The notes: generated by a model not told the origin, from the letters alone. A DNA stretch of 42,142 bases from Streptomyces murinus (GCF_002154555.1 NZ_MUNF01000004.1:1-42142); one strand, 5' to 3'. Positions 24,537 through 32,677 are shown, counted from the stretch's first letter. Program-made: numbers and translations.

Positions 24537-25824
24537 GGCCGGCCCCCTTCTCGCCCTCGGGGCTCTCCTCCAGATGGAACTCGGTCTCACGCCAGTCGTC
24601 GGGCAGCATATGGTCCAGTACGTCGTCGACGGTCACCGCGCCCAGCAGCGACCCGGCCTCGTCCACCACGGGCGCGGCCACCATGTCGTAGGTGGCGAAG
24701 AACCCGGCGATCACCGGCAGCGAGGCGTCCGGGGACAGTGGCTGGAGATCGTCGTCAAGGAGCGAGCTGACCAGGGTGTACGGGGGGTCGCGCAGCAGCC
24801 GCTGGAAGTGGGCCGTGCCCAGGTACTTGCCGGTCGGGGTCTCGTCCGGCGGACGGCAGACGTAGACCTGGGCGGCGAGCGCGGGGGAGAGGTCGGGGTT
24901 GCGGACGCGGGCGAGCGCGTCGGCGACGGTGGCGTCCGGGCGCAGCACGATCGGCTCGGTGGTCATCAGACCGCCGGCCGTGTGCTCCTCGTACGACATC
25001 AGGCGCCGCATGTCGGCCGCGTCGCCGGGCTGCATCAGGCTCAGCAGCCGCTCCTTGTCCTCCTCCGGCAGTTCGGAGAGCAGGTCGGCCGCGTCGTCCG
25101 GGTCCATGGCCTCCAGGACGTCGGCCGCGCGCTCCTCCTGGAGCTTGCCGAGGATCTCGATCTGGTCGTCCTCCGGCAGCTCCTCAAGGACGTCGGCGAG
25201 CCGGTCGTCGTCCAGGGCGGCGGCGACCTCGGCGCGCCGCTTGGGGGAGAGGTGGTGCAGCACATTGGCGAGGTCGGCGGGGCGCAGCTGCTCGAAGGTG
25301 GCGAGCAGGTTCTCGGCGCCCTGTCCGTGCTCCTCCAGGGAGAACCCGGCGACGCCGGACCAATCCACGGTCATCGTCTCGCCCTTGACCCGGCGGAACG
25401 CGCTGCCTTTGCGGCCCTTGCGGACGAAGACGCGGTCGATCTCCCAGTCCCGGCGCGCGGGCAGCTGCTGCACGGACATGTCGAGGACGGTGGCCTCCTC
25501 GCCGGTCTCCACCAGGGTGACCCGCCGGTCCAGCAGCTCGCCGAAGACCAGCCGCTCGGTGGGCCGCTGCTCGAAGCGGCGCACGTTCATCACACCGGTG
25601 CTGATGACCTGGCCGGACTCGATGCCGCTGATCCGGGTCATGGGCAGGAAGATGCGGCGCCGGGTGGACAGTTCGACGACGAGGCCGAGCACCCGCGGGG
25701 GCCGCTTGCCCACCCGCAGCATCACGACGAGATCGCGTACCCGCCCCACCTGGTCGCCGTTCGGATCGAAGACGGGGACCCCGGCGAGGTGCGAGACGAA
25801 GATCCGGGGGGCGCCGGCTGCCAT
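24526..25824 (-). CDS. Soluble MgtE-type protein: MgtE_N and CBS domains without the channel domain
   Basis: A 432-aa protein. The first ~160 residues include a PRC-barrel-like segment (FVSHLAGVPVFDPNGDQVGR). An MgtE_N superhelical domain follows (RPADLANVLHHLSPKRRAEV, DQIEILGKLQEERAADVLEA) and then a pair of CBS domains (AGGLMTTEPIVLRPDATV, YDMVAAPVVDEAG). In MgtE these form the cytosolic Mg2+ sensor; the five-helix channel domain is absent and the protein ends hydrophilic. It may therefore sense Mg2+ or nucleotides and regulate another membrane protein, possibly the overlapping DUF1003 product or CorA at 27414. AAGGAAG precedes the ATG. Confidence 0.85.
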   Translation of the reverse strand: MAAGAPRIFVSHLAGVPVFDPNGDQVGRVRDLVVMLRVGKRPPRVLGLVVELSTRRRIFLPMTRISGIESGQVISTGVMNVRRFEQRPTERLVFGELLDRRVTLVETGEEATVLDMSVQQLPARRDWEIDRVFVRKGRKGSAFRRVKGETMTVDWSGVAGFSLEEHGQGAENLLATFEQLRPADLANVLHHLSPKRRAEVAAALDDDRLADVLEELPEDDQIEILGKLQEERAADVLEAMDPDDAADLLSELPEEDKERLLSLMQPGDAADMRRLMSYEEHTAGGLMTTEPIVLRPDATVADALARVRNPDLSPALAAQVYVCRPPDETPTGKYLGTAHFQRLLRDPPYTLVSSLLDDDLQPLSPDASLPVIAGFFATYDMVAAPVVDEAGSLLGAVTVDDVLDHMLPDDWRETEFHLEESPEGEKGAGHAS

Positions 25825-26084
25825 GGTTCTGCTTCCTTGTCAGGGAACGTGCGTACGAGGTTTACATCGAGGGTCTGCGCGAAGTGGTCGAAGTGGTTTG
25901 CGACCGGGATTGCTTTTGTCGGTGAATTGCTCGGATTTGCCCGCACGGTTGCGCTTCAGGCTAGCCCGTACCGCTCGGATACGCCCTGGTGGGGGGTCCG
26001 GACGGACTGGCTCCGCCGGGTGCCCCGGGCACCGGTACGCTGCGGTACGCCGCTGAAGGAACCGTCGGAAAGGCGACCTCACCT

Positions 26085-26828
26085 GTGACTGCGATTCCCC
26101 TCGGCCGTACCCGTCCGGTGACCGCGCTGTGCGTGCTGGCCGTGACGGGCGCGGCGGTGCTGACCGGATGCGGCGGCGGCGATCCGGACGCGGGCACGAA
26201 CGGGGTCGGCAAGCTGTCCGCCGACAAGATCCAGGCGCGCACGCGGTCCGCGGCGCAGGGTGCCTCGGCGGTCCGGCTGTCCGGGACCGTGGTGACCAGC
26301 GGCCGTACGTACCGGCTCGACATGCGCCTCAAGGACGACGGCGGGACCGGCTCGGTGACCTCGGGCGCCGACACGTTCAGGCTGCTGCGGGTCGGCACCC
26401 AGCTGTATCTGAAGGCCGACGCGGCCTTCTGGGCGCAGCCGGACAGCAAGGGCGGCGACGGGAGCGGGGCGGCGGCCAAGCTCGACGGGAAGTACGTGAA
26501 GGTGCCGCAGGGGGACCCCGCGTACAAGAAGTTCAGCGGCTTCACGGACAAGGACGTCCTCCTCTCGGGTCTGCTGACACTGCACGGCTCGCTGGCGACC
26601 GACGGACGGCACACCCTGGCGAGTACCCCGACGGTCCGCATCACGGGCGACCACGGCTCCGGCGGCACCCTCGACGTCTCCCTCAAGGGCACCCCCTACC
26701 CCCTCGCCCTCACCCGCGCGGGCCACGCGGGCACGCTCCGCTTCTCCGACTGGGGCGCGAACTTCACCGTCACCGAACCCAAGGACTCGGAGACGGTGGA
26801 CTACGGGCAGCAGCTGCCGACGTCGTAG
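26085..26828 (+). CDS. Lipoprotein, LppX/LprG-like fold
   Basis: A 247-aa secreted lipoprotein. It has a signal sequence and lipobox VLTGC with Cys29 as the acylation site. After a short Gly-rich linker comes a beta-rich domain (SAVRLSGTVVTSGRTYRLDM, GTQLYLKADAAFWAQPD, GKYVKVPQGDPAYKKF) reminiscent of the mycobacterial LppX/LprAFG lipid-binding lipoproteins. Binding of a lipid or hydrophobic ligand at the membrane surface is an inference. GTG 26085 is chosen because it gives a correct signal peptide; the frame open upstream has no signal features. It is a single plus-strand gene between MgtE-like and CorA-type genes. Confidence 0.75.
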   Translation: MTAIPLGRTRPVTALCVLAVTGAAVLTGCGGGDPDAGTNGVGKLSADKIQARTRSAAQGASAVRLSGTVVTSGRTYRLDMRLKDDGGTGSVTSGADTFRLLRVGTQLYLKADAAFWAQPDSKGGDGSGAAAKLDGKYVKVPQGDPAYKKFSGFTDKDVLLSGLLTLHGSLATDGRHTLASTPTVRITGDHGSGGTLDVSLKGTPYPLALTRAGHAGTLRFSDWGANFTVTEPKDSETVDYGQQLPTS

Positions 26829-26875
26829 CGGGGCAGACGCGCCAGGGGTACGAGGGTTGCGGCCCCCTAGGGTCC

Positions 26876-27391
26876 TTACCGCCCCTTACGGCGCTTCGCG
26901 AGCAGCTTCGGCAGGGCCGCCGGCACCGGCCGGCGCGTGGTCACCGGGGTCGGCACCGGTCTTTGCGCCAGATCGCCCTCGGGCAGCGCGGCCACCGCAC
27001 CCGTCGGCACCAGGCGCAGCACCCGGCACTCACGCGCCCAGCGGTCCGTCATCACCTCGGCGTCGGGGGCGTTCAGCCGCTTGCCCTTGAGCTCGGCGAC
27101 CGCCGCCTCCCACTGCGGGGTGCCGGGCGCCTGCTCGCTCACCGCGGCCGTGAAGGAGACCAGCCGGCCCCCCTTGTCCTTGCTGCGCACGGTCACCTCG
27201 GCGGTGCCCCCGTCGGCCAGCCCCGTCAGCGGCTGCTCCCCGGGCCCGTCGCCCACCAGGCACACCGCGCCCTCGTGCCACACATGCCACACGGCATGCG
27301 CGGCGGACGCCTGCGCGCCCCGCACCCACAGCAGGCCGGACTTCTTCGCGGCCTCCTCGATGAGGGCCCGCGTGAGCAGCTCGCTTGTCAT
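26876..27391 (-). CDS. Conserved hypothetical protein beside corA
   Basis: A 171-aa protein. It starts TSELLTRALIEEAAKKSGLL and contains WHVWHEGAVCLVGDGPGEQPL and KGGRLVSFTAAVSE, a beta-rich pattern that might be a flavin-reductase-like split barrel. A basic C-terminal tail ends LAKRRKGR. I do not recognise the family. It starts 22 bases after the corA stop on the same strand, so it can be co-transcribed. It also has TAGGGT six bases before its ATG and no Shine-Dalgarno, suggesting its own leaderless transcript. Confidence 0.72.
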   Translation of the reverse strand: MTSELLTRALIEEAAKKSGLLWVRGAQASAAHAVWHVWHEGAVCLVGDGPGEQPLTGLADGGTAEVTVRSKDKGGRLVSFTAAVSEQAPGTPQWEAAVAELKGKRLNAPDAEVMTDRWARECRVLRLVPTGAVAALPEGDLAQRPVPTPVTTRRPVPAALPKLLAKRRKGR

Positions 27392-27397
27392 GCGTCC

Positions 27398-27403
27398 ACC
27401 CTA
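27398..27403 (-). promoter_or_regulatory. -10 box TAGGGT, possible leaderless start
   Basis: On the minus strand TAGGGT ends six bases before ATG 27391 and lies in the 22-base gap after corA. Confidence 0.45.
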
Positions 27404-27413
27404 TCCACGCCGC

Positions 27414-28541
27414 TCACAGCCATCCGTTGCGCTTCAGTACCCGGTGGATGCCGACACACACGGCGACCGTGAAGGTCAGCACCATGGGGTAGCCGTACTT
27501 CCAGTGCAGTTCCGGCATGTGCTCGAAGTTCATCCCGTACACACCGGTCACCATCGTCGGCACGGCGATGATCGCGGCCCACGCGGTGATCTTCCGCATG
27601 TCCTCGTTCTGCGCGACCGACGCCTGCGCGAGGTTGGCCTGGAGGATGGAGTTGAGCAGTTCGTCGAAGCCGACGACCTGCTCATGGACGCGGGCGACAT
27701 GGTCGGCGACGTCCCGGAAGTACTTCTGGATGTCCGGGTCGATCAGCCGCATCGGCCGCTCGCTGAGCAGCTGCATCGGCCGCAGCAGCGGGGCCACCGC
27801 CCGCTTGAACTCCATGACCTCGCGCTTGAGTTGGTAGATCCGCGCGGAGTCCACACCGCGCGAGACACCGCCCCGGCCGGGCGAGAAGACCTCGGTCTCC
27901 ACCTCGTCGATGTCGTCCTGCACCGCGTCGGCCACCGCGATGTACCCGTCCACCACATGGTCGGCGATCGCGTGCAGCACCGCCGAGGGCCCCTTGGCCA
28001 GCAGCTCGGGGTCGTCCTGGAGCCGGTGCCGCAGCGCCCGCAGCGAGCCCTGGCCGCCGTGCCGCACGGTGATGAAGAAGTCCCGGCCGGTGAAGCACAT
28101 CACCTCGCCGGTCTCCACGACCTCGCTGGTCGCGGTCAGCTGGTCGTGCTCGATGTAGTGGATGGTCTTGAAGACGGTGAACAGCGAGTCGTCGTAGCGC
28201 TCCAGCTTCGGCCGCTGATGCGCCTGCACCGCGTCCTCGACGGCGAGTGGGTGCAGCCCGAACTCGCCCGCGATACCGGCGAATTCGGCCTCCGTCGGCT
28301 CATGCAGCCCGATCCACACGAAGCCGCCGTCGCGCCGCACCTGCCGCATGGCCTCCTGCGGGGTGAGCGGCTTCGCGCTGACGAGGCGCCGGCCGTCGCG
28401 GTAGACGGCGCAGTCGACCACGGCCGACGGGGTGGCGGGGTCACGCGTGGTGTCGTACGACGCGGACGGCGCGCTCGTGGCCTTGCGCGGCGAGACGCGG
28501 GAGGGACGGACCACGGCGCGCAGGTCGCGGATCATCGACAT
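27414..28541 (-). CDS. corA: CorA-family magnesium/cobalt transporter
   Basis: A 375-aa channel protein. A large cytoplasmic N-terminal domain is followed by a long helix (RIYQLKREVMEFKRAVAPLL) and two C-terminal membrane helices. The first ends in the signature YGMNFEHMPEL (the GMN selectivity motif) and the protein finishes with the basic RVLKRNGWL. It admits Mg2+ through the plasma membrane as a pentamer. AAGGAG lies seven bases before ATG 28541. Upstream is a ~500-base gap with no recognised magnesium riboswitch. The soluble MgtE-like protein encoded nearby makes a magnesium-homeostasis neighbourhood. Confidence 0.95.
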   Translation of the reverse strand: MSMIRDLRAVVRPSRVSPRKATSAPSASYDTTRDPATPSAVVDCAVYRDGRRLVSAKPLTPQEAMRQVRRDGGFVWIGLHEPTEAEFAGIAGEFGLHPLAVEDAVQAHQRPKLERYDDSLFTVFKTIHYIEHDQLTATSEVVETGEVMCFTGRDFFITVRHGGQGSLRALRHRLQDDPELLAKGPSAVLHAIADHVVDGYIAVADAVQDDIDEVETEVFSPGRGGVSRGVDSARIYQLKREVMEFKRAVAPLLRPMQLLSERPMRLIDPDIQKYFRDVADHVARVHEQVVGFDELLNSILQANLAQASVAQNEDMRKITAWAAIIAVPTMVTGVYGMNFEHMPELHWKYGYPMVLTFTVAVCVGIHRVLKRNGWL

Positions 28542-29044
28542 GGGCAGGCTCCTTCGCGACAGGCAACGAAAGACCGCCGACGACGGGTGGAACTACCCGG
28601 AATGGGGACGTCCTCCAGGAATTTCCCCGGCCGGGGGCGGGGGAAGGTGTTTGGCTCGTCCACAAAGCGGGGAGCACCGCACCGTTGCGGTGGCGATTTC
28701 GCTGCTGATGCAGAACTGATGCAGATCAGGCAAAGCGAGACGAAGTGCTCTTCCGAACAGTGACGCGCACGGGAAGGCGGCAGCCGGCCAGAACGAAAAC
28801 CGGTCAGTGGCTACGACAGCCAGTGACTACATTCAGCGGGCGGAAGAGCGAGTGGTACTACCAGGTCGACTTCGATCCATGACAGCCCCACCTCCTCCGG
28901 CCGGTCCCTCGTAAGGGAGTTCCCAGGGTTCCGGGCTTGACAGCGTGCTTGGCACGCCGCCCCGAACCGCCGGCTCAGAGTACCAGCCGCCCTTGCTGTC
29001 AAGGTGCCGCTTTGCCCGCTGCTGACGAGTTCTATGCTCACTGC
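28542..29044. other. Intergenic region of about 500 bases between corA and the SUFU gene
   Basis: It separates divergent genes and is less GC-rich than its surroundings in places. I found a TTGACA at 28937-28942 on the plus strand and another on the minus strand near 29001-29006, neither with a well-spaced -10. GGAAC near 28588 is followed 15 bases later by CGTC, a weak ECF-like match. CAGTGGCTAC and CAGTGACTAC recur at 28805 and 28821. No conserved ORF or known riboswitch motif was recognised. Confidence 0.55.
29033..29038 (+). promoter_or_regulatory. -10 box TATGCT, possible leaderless start
   Basis: TATGCT is followed by six bases and the ATG at 29045 of the SUFU-domain gene, which has no Shine-Dalgarno. 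Confidence 0.5.
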
Positions 29045-29629
29045 ATGGTTGATGTTCTTCCTCTGGTCGAGGCACGGTTGACCACCGCCCTGGGCACTCC
29101 GGACGCGCGCGCGGCCGTCACCTTCCTCGGCACGGACCGCATCGAGGTGCTCCGTTTCACCGAGGGGGACGTCGTCCGCTACGCGACCCTCGGCATGTCC
29201 GCGCACCCCATGAGCGACCCCACCGCGCTGGTCGCCGACCCCGTCGAGGGCCCCCGCGCCGAACTGGTCCTGTCCGTGCGCGCGGGCGTCGCCGACACCG
29301 ACAAGGTGCTCCGCCCGCTCGCCGTGCTCGCCGCCTCCCCGCAGGTCGAGGGGCTGATCGTGACCCCGGGCGCCTCCCTGGACGTGGGCGATCCGCTGTG
29401 GCCCGGCGCCCCCTTCACCTCGGTCCTGGTGGGCGAGGGCGGCGGACTGGTCGAGGATCTGGAGCTGGACGATCCGCTGGATCCCGTACGGTTCCTGCCG
29501 CTGCTGCCGATGACCCCGAACGAGGCCGCCTGGAAGCGGGTGCAGGGCGCCCAGGCCCTCCAGGAACGCTGGCTGACGCACGGTACGGACCTGCGGGATC
29601 CCGTCCGCAGGTCCGTACCGCTGGAGTGA
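29045..29629 (+). CDS. Suppressor-of-fused (SUFU) domain protein
   Basis: A 194-aa cytoplasmic protein covering a single SUFU-like domain: FTEGDVVRYATLGMSAHPM, RAELVLSVRAGVADTDKVL, WPGAPFTSVLVGEG and a C-terminal LPLLPMTPNEAAWKR. Bacterial SUFU-domain proteins often serve as immunity proteins to polymorphic toxins, but no toxin gene adjoins this one and the actinobacterial orphan form has no assigned role. Its last codons form one arm of a strong hairpin (29581-29620), so transcription probably ends at or near the stop. Translation probably begins leaderless at ATG 29045. Confidence 0.82.
   Translation: MVDVLPLVEARLTTALGTPDARAAVTFLGTDRIEVLRFTEGDVVRYATLGMSAHPMSDPTALVADPVEGPRAELVLSVRAGVADTDKVLRPLAVLAASPQVEGLIVTPGASLDVGDPLWPGAPFTSVLVGEGGGLVEDLELDDPLDPVRFLPLLPMTPNEAAWKRVQGAQALQERWLTHGTDLRDPVRRSVPLE
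29581..29620 (+). terminator. Hairpin terminator within the 3' end of the SUFU gene
   Basis: Perfect 16-base arms CGGTACGGACCTGCGG (29581-29596) and complement (29605-29620) with an 8-base loop. The structure finishes nine bases before the last base of the stop codon, so the coding sequence itself supplies the terminator. It can also serve the convergent MFS gene. Confidence 0.75.
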
Positions 29630-29650
29630 GCAAGCTCACCTGGCGACGGG

Positions 29651-30874
29651 TCAGTTGGCGAAGACCGTGACCCCGTCCTCGGTGGCGTGCCGCGGTGCCA
29701 GCTCCTCGGCCTCGTGGACGAGGGAGCGGCGCCGTACGGCCACCACCACGGCGCCCAGCAGCGCGGTGACCGCCGCCACCACGAACGGGATGTGGATGTC
29801 GGTCCACTCCTCGATCTTCGGCGCGAAGTAGGGCGCGGCCGCCGCCGCGAACCAGCGGACGAAGTTGTAGCCCGCGCTCGCCACCGGGCGCGGGGCGTCC
29901 GAGACGCCGAGCGCCAGCTCGGTGTAGACGGTGTTGTTCACCCCGATGAAGGCGCCGGACAGGATGGTGCAGACGATCGCGGCGGTGTGGCTGCCGTAGC
30001 CGAGCACCAGGACGTCGGCCGCGAGCAGCACCAGCGAGCCGCCGAGCACCTTCAGCGAGCCGAACCGCTCCTGCATGCGCGGGGCGACGACCACCGAGAA
30101 CACCGCGAGCAGCACACCCCAGGCGAAGAACACCGCGCCGGAGCGGTACGGGGTCATGTTCAGCACGAACGGGGTGAAGGCCAGCACGGTGAAGAACGTG
30201 TAGTTGTAGAAGAACGCCGAGACCGCCGCCGAGGCAAGGCCGCCGTGGCCGAGCGCCTTGAGCGGGTCCAGGATCGAGGTCTTGCGGGCCGGCTTCGGCT
30301 GCTCCTTCAGGAACACCGTGATGCACAGGAAGCCGATCGCCATCAGCGTGGCCGTGCCGAAGAAGGGGTAGCGCCAGCTGATGTTGCCCAGCACCGCGCC
30401 GAGCAGCGGGCCGCAGGCCATGCCGAGGCCGAGCGCGGACTCGTAGAGCAGGATCGCCGCCGCGCTGCCGCCGGCCGCCGCGCCGACGATGACCGCGAGC
30501 GCGGTGGAGACGAACAGCGCGTTGCCGAGGCCCCAGCCCGCCCGGAAGCCGACCAGCTGGCCGACCGTGTCCGAGGTGCCGGCGAGACCGGCGAAGACGA
30601 CCACGAAGGCGAGGCCGAGCAGCAGCGTCTTCTTGCCGCCGATCCGGCTGGAGACGAAGCCGGTCAGCAGCATCGCGACCGCGGTGATCAGGAAGTACGA
30701 GGTGAAGAGCAGGGACACCTGACTGGGTGTGGCATGCAGGCCCTGCGCGATCGACGGCAGGATCGGGTCGACCAGGCCGATGCCCATGAAGGCGACGACG
30801 GAGGCGCCGGCCGTGGCCCAGACCGCCTTGGGCTGTCGCAGGATGCTGCCGGCTCCCGCGTCTAGGGGATCCAT
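29651..30874 (-). CDS. MFS transporter (DHA1-like)
   Basis: A 407-aa permease with about twelve membrane helices. It has GLVDPILPSIAQGLHA in helix 1 and the loop 2-3 motif GFVSSRIGGKKTLLLG, the MFS motif A equivalent GxxxDRxGxxx in degenerate form. A motif C-like GLGMACGPLLGAVLG in the fifth helix is typical of drug/proton antiporters. The substrate is unknown. ATG 30874 is preceded by GGGAGAAG; a start further upstream is not needed. Expression is probably controlled through an operator placed between its -35 and -10 boxes (30947-30976). Confidence 0.9.
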   Translation of the reverse strand: MDPLDAGAGSILRQPKAVWATAGASVVAFMGIGLVDPILPSIAQGLHATPSQVSLLFTSYFLITAVAMLLTGFVSSRIGGKKTLLLGLAFVVVFAGLAGTSDTVGQLVGFRAGWGLGNALFVSTALAVIVGAAAGGSAAAILLYESALGLGMACGPLLGAVLGNISWRYPFFGTATLMAIGFLCITVFLKEQPKPARKTSILDPLKALGHGGLASAAVSAFFYNYTFFTVLAFTPFVLNMTPYRSGAVFFAWGVLLAVFSVVVAPRMQERFGSLKVLGGSLVLLAADVLVLGYGSHTAAIVCTILSGAFIGVNNTVYTELALGVSDAPRPVASAGYNFVRWFAAAAAPYFAPKIEEWTDIHIPFVVAAVTALLGAVVVAVRRRSLVHEAEELAPRHATEDGVTVFAN

Positions 30875-30946
30875 GTGCTTCTCCCGTTCTGCTGGATAGC
30901 GCGTAGGTGGCTGACCGGTTGCCGGCCAGATAGTTGGCTTATGCAC

Positions 30947-30976
30947 ATACTAAGTTAGCTCTGCTAATTAATGCAA
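30947..30976 (-). promoter_or_regulatory. MFS promoter with embedded operator
   Basis: On the minus strand TTGCAT (30971-30976), an 18-base spacer and TAGTAT (30947-30952) form a good vegetative promoter. The spacer contains the inverted repeat TTAGC-AGA-GCTAA (30955-30967). A dimeric repressor, for example of the MarR or TetR type, bound here would block polymerase. The region is strikingly AT-rich for this genome. The predicted leader is about 65 nt. Confidence 0.65.
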
Positions 30977-31060
30977 GATGCATCTACTTGACCTGGTCAG
31001 GGCGCCCGGACGGGTGATCGTCCTTGACGTGGACGGGCCGGGGTAGGACCGTGGAGCCCT

Positions 31061-31702
31061 ATGAGGGGCGAACCCAGTTGCCCGCGCTGTGGTGGCCGGG
31101 TCAGGGCTCCCGGTCTCTTCGCCGACACGTGGCAGTGCGATGCCCACGGGGCGGTGTTTCCGCTACAGCCCGTGATCCCGCCCAGCGTCGAGGCCCTCGG
31201 CGCGGTGGCGAAGCGCACGCATGTCCCGCTGTGGATGCCGTGGCCGCTGCCGGTCGGCTGGCTCTTCACGGGCGTGGCCTACGCGGGCGACGACCGCAGC
31301 GGCGGCCGCGCGACCGCCGTCGCCTGCTCGGGGCCCGGCCCGCTCGGCGGCCCCGGGGAGCTGATCCTGGTCGCGGAGGAGATGGGCGTCGGCCTCGGCG
31401 CGCGCTACGCGGGCATCGACGGCCCGGACCCGGGGCCGTACATGAACGTCGAGAAACCACCCCAGACCAAGGTGCTCGCCGCCGGCCGCCCCACACCCCT
31501 GTGGCACGTCTACCGCACCCCGGACGACCGCGCCGTCTTCGCCGGGGAAGCGCTCGGCATGTGGCTGTGGGCGGTGCTGTGGCCCGAGCAGGCGGGCCTG
31601 CTGCTGTACGACGAGCTGGTCCTGACCGATCTGCGCGACGCGGGCGCCGAACTGGACCTGGCACCCTGCGGGGCGCTGTCACCCCGGCTGCTGCGCCCCT
31701 AG
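31061..31702 (+). CDS. DUF6758-family protein
   Basis: A 213-aa protein. It opens with a zinc-ribbon-like SCPRCGGRVRAPGLFADTWQ and a third Cys in WQCDAHG, then VPLWMPWPLPVGWLFTGVAYAGDD. A later half contains WLWAVLWPEQAGLLLYDELV. This matches the Streptomyces DUF6758 family of unknown function. The Cys-x2-Cys...Cys-x2-His spacing is consistent with a metal site but not proved. GTGGAG precedes the ATG. It lies between the MFS and PHP genes, with 185 bases of upstream DNA containing the MFS promoter. Confidence 0.78.
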   Translation: MRGEPSCPRCGGRVRAPGLFADTWQCDAHGAVFPLQPVIPPSVEALGAVAKRTHVPLWMPWPLPVGWLFTGVAYAGDDRSGGRATAVACSGPGPLGGPGELILVAEEMGVGLGARYAGIDGPDPGPYMNVEKPPQTKVLAAGRPTPLWHVYRTPDDRAVFAGEALGMWLWAVLWPEQAGLLLYDELVLTDLRDAGAELDLAPCGALSPRLLRP

Positions 31703-31774
31703 GGGCTGTAGGGGGTCGGGCTGTAGGGGGCGTACCTCGGGATCGGTCGTGACAAAGCGGGTGTCCCGGCCGGT

Positions 31775-31780
31775 TATCCT
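31775..31780 (+). promoter_or_regulatory. Candidate -10 box (TATCCT) for the PHP gene
   Basis: TATCCT lies 45 bases before the GTG at 31820. A GTGACA at 31749-31754 is a possible -35 but is 20 bases away, longer than usual. The leader would be about 32 nt and include GGAG before the start. Confidence 0.35.
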
Positions 31781-31819
31781 GAGGTGTCCTCTTCCGTCCC
31801 GGGCCCGTCTGGAGTCACC

Positions 31820-32677
31820 GTGCGCATCGATCTGCACTGTCACTCCACGGCGTCCGACGGCACGGACACCCCCGCCGAGCTGGTGCGCCATGCAGCCGCG
31901 GCCGGTCTGGACGTCATCGCGCTGACCGACCACGACACCACCCGCGGCCATGCCGAGGCCATCGCCGCGCTGCCCGCCGGGCTCACCCTGGTCCCCGGCG
32001 CCGAGCTGTCCTGCCGTATCGACGGCATCTCGATGCACATGCTGGCCTACCTCTTCGACCCCGAGGAGCCCGCTCTGCTCGCCGAGCGCGAGCTGGTCCG
32101 GGACGACCGGGTGCCGCGGGCCAAGGGCATGGTCGCCAAGCTGAACGCGCTGGGCGTGCCGGTCACCTGGGAGCAGGTCGAGCGGATCGCCGCCGGCGGC
32201 TCGGTCGGGCGCCCGCATGTGGCGTCCGCGCTGGTCGAGCTGGGCGTGGTGAAGACGGTGAGCGACGCGTTCACCGAGGAGTGGCTCGCCGACGGCGGCC
32301 GCGCCTACGCGCCGAAGCACGAGACCGACCCCTTCGAGGCGATCCGGCTGGTCAAGGCCGCGGGCGGGGTCTGTGTGTTCGCGCACCCGGCCGCCGCCAA
32401 GCGGGGCCGCACCGTCCCCGAGTCCGCGATCGCCGAGATGGCCGCGGCCGGCCTGGACGGCATCGAGGTCGACCACATGGACCACGACGCCGCCGCCAAG
32501 GACCGGCTGCGCGGCCTGGCGAAGGAGCTGGACCTGCTGGTCACGGGCTCCTCGGACTACCACGGCAGCCGCAAGACCGTCGCGCTCGGCGACTACACCA
32601 CCGACCCCGAGGTGTACGGGGAGATCACCCGCCGGGCGACCGGCGCGTTCCCGGTCCCGGGGGCCGGCGGAGCCTGA
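31820..32677 (+). CDS. PHP-domain metal-dependent phosphoesterase
   Basis: A 285-aa PHP (polymerase and histidinol phosphatase) domain protein. Metal-ligand motifs occur in order: DLHCHSTASDG, TDHDTTRGHAEA, LVPGAELSC, VFAHPAAAKRG and TGSSDYHG. Members of this single-domain group include the 3',5'-nucleoside bisphosphate phosphatase/RNase AM type, which is the best match by layout; the reaction here is not tested. GTG 31820 gives the native N-terminus VRIDLHCHST after GGAG. GTG 31784 would add twelve residues without family support. The next gene, marC, is 69 bases away and probably co-transcribed. Confidence 0.9.
   Translation: MRIDLHCHSTASDGTDTPAELVRHAAAAGLDVIALTDHDTTRGHAEAIAALPAGLTLVPGAELSCRIDGISMHMLAYLFDPEEPALLAERELVRDDRVPRAKGMVAKLNALGVPVTWEQVERIAAGGSVGRPHVASALVELGVVKTVSDAFTEEWLADGGRAYAPKHETDPFEAIRLVKAAGGVCVFAHPAAAKRGRTVPESAIAEMAAAGLDGIEVDHMDHDAAAKDRLRGLAKELDLLVTGSSDYHGSRKTVALGDYTTDPEVYGEITRRATGAFPVPGAGGA

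Noticed and set aside
24526-25824. MgtE-like protein as a magnesium transporter
   Set aside because: It has no channel helices; only the cytosolic sensor domains are visible.
25825-25990. M-box riboswitch in the leader of the MgtE-like gene
   Set aside because: The leader is AT-richer than its surroundings but I see no M-box core sequence, and a short open frame there has non-Streptomyces codon use.
29045-29629. SUFU protein as an immunity protein of a local toxin system
   Set aside because: No polymorphic-toxin, WXG100 or secretion gene adjoins it; neighbours are corA and MFS.
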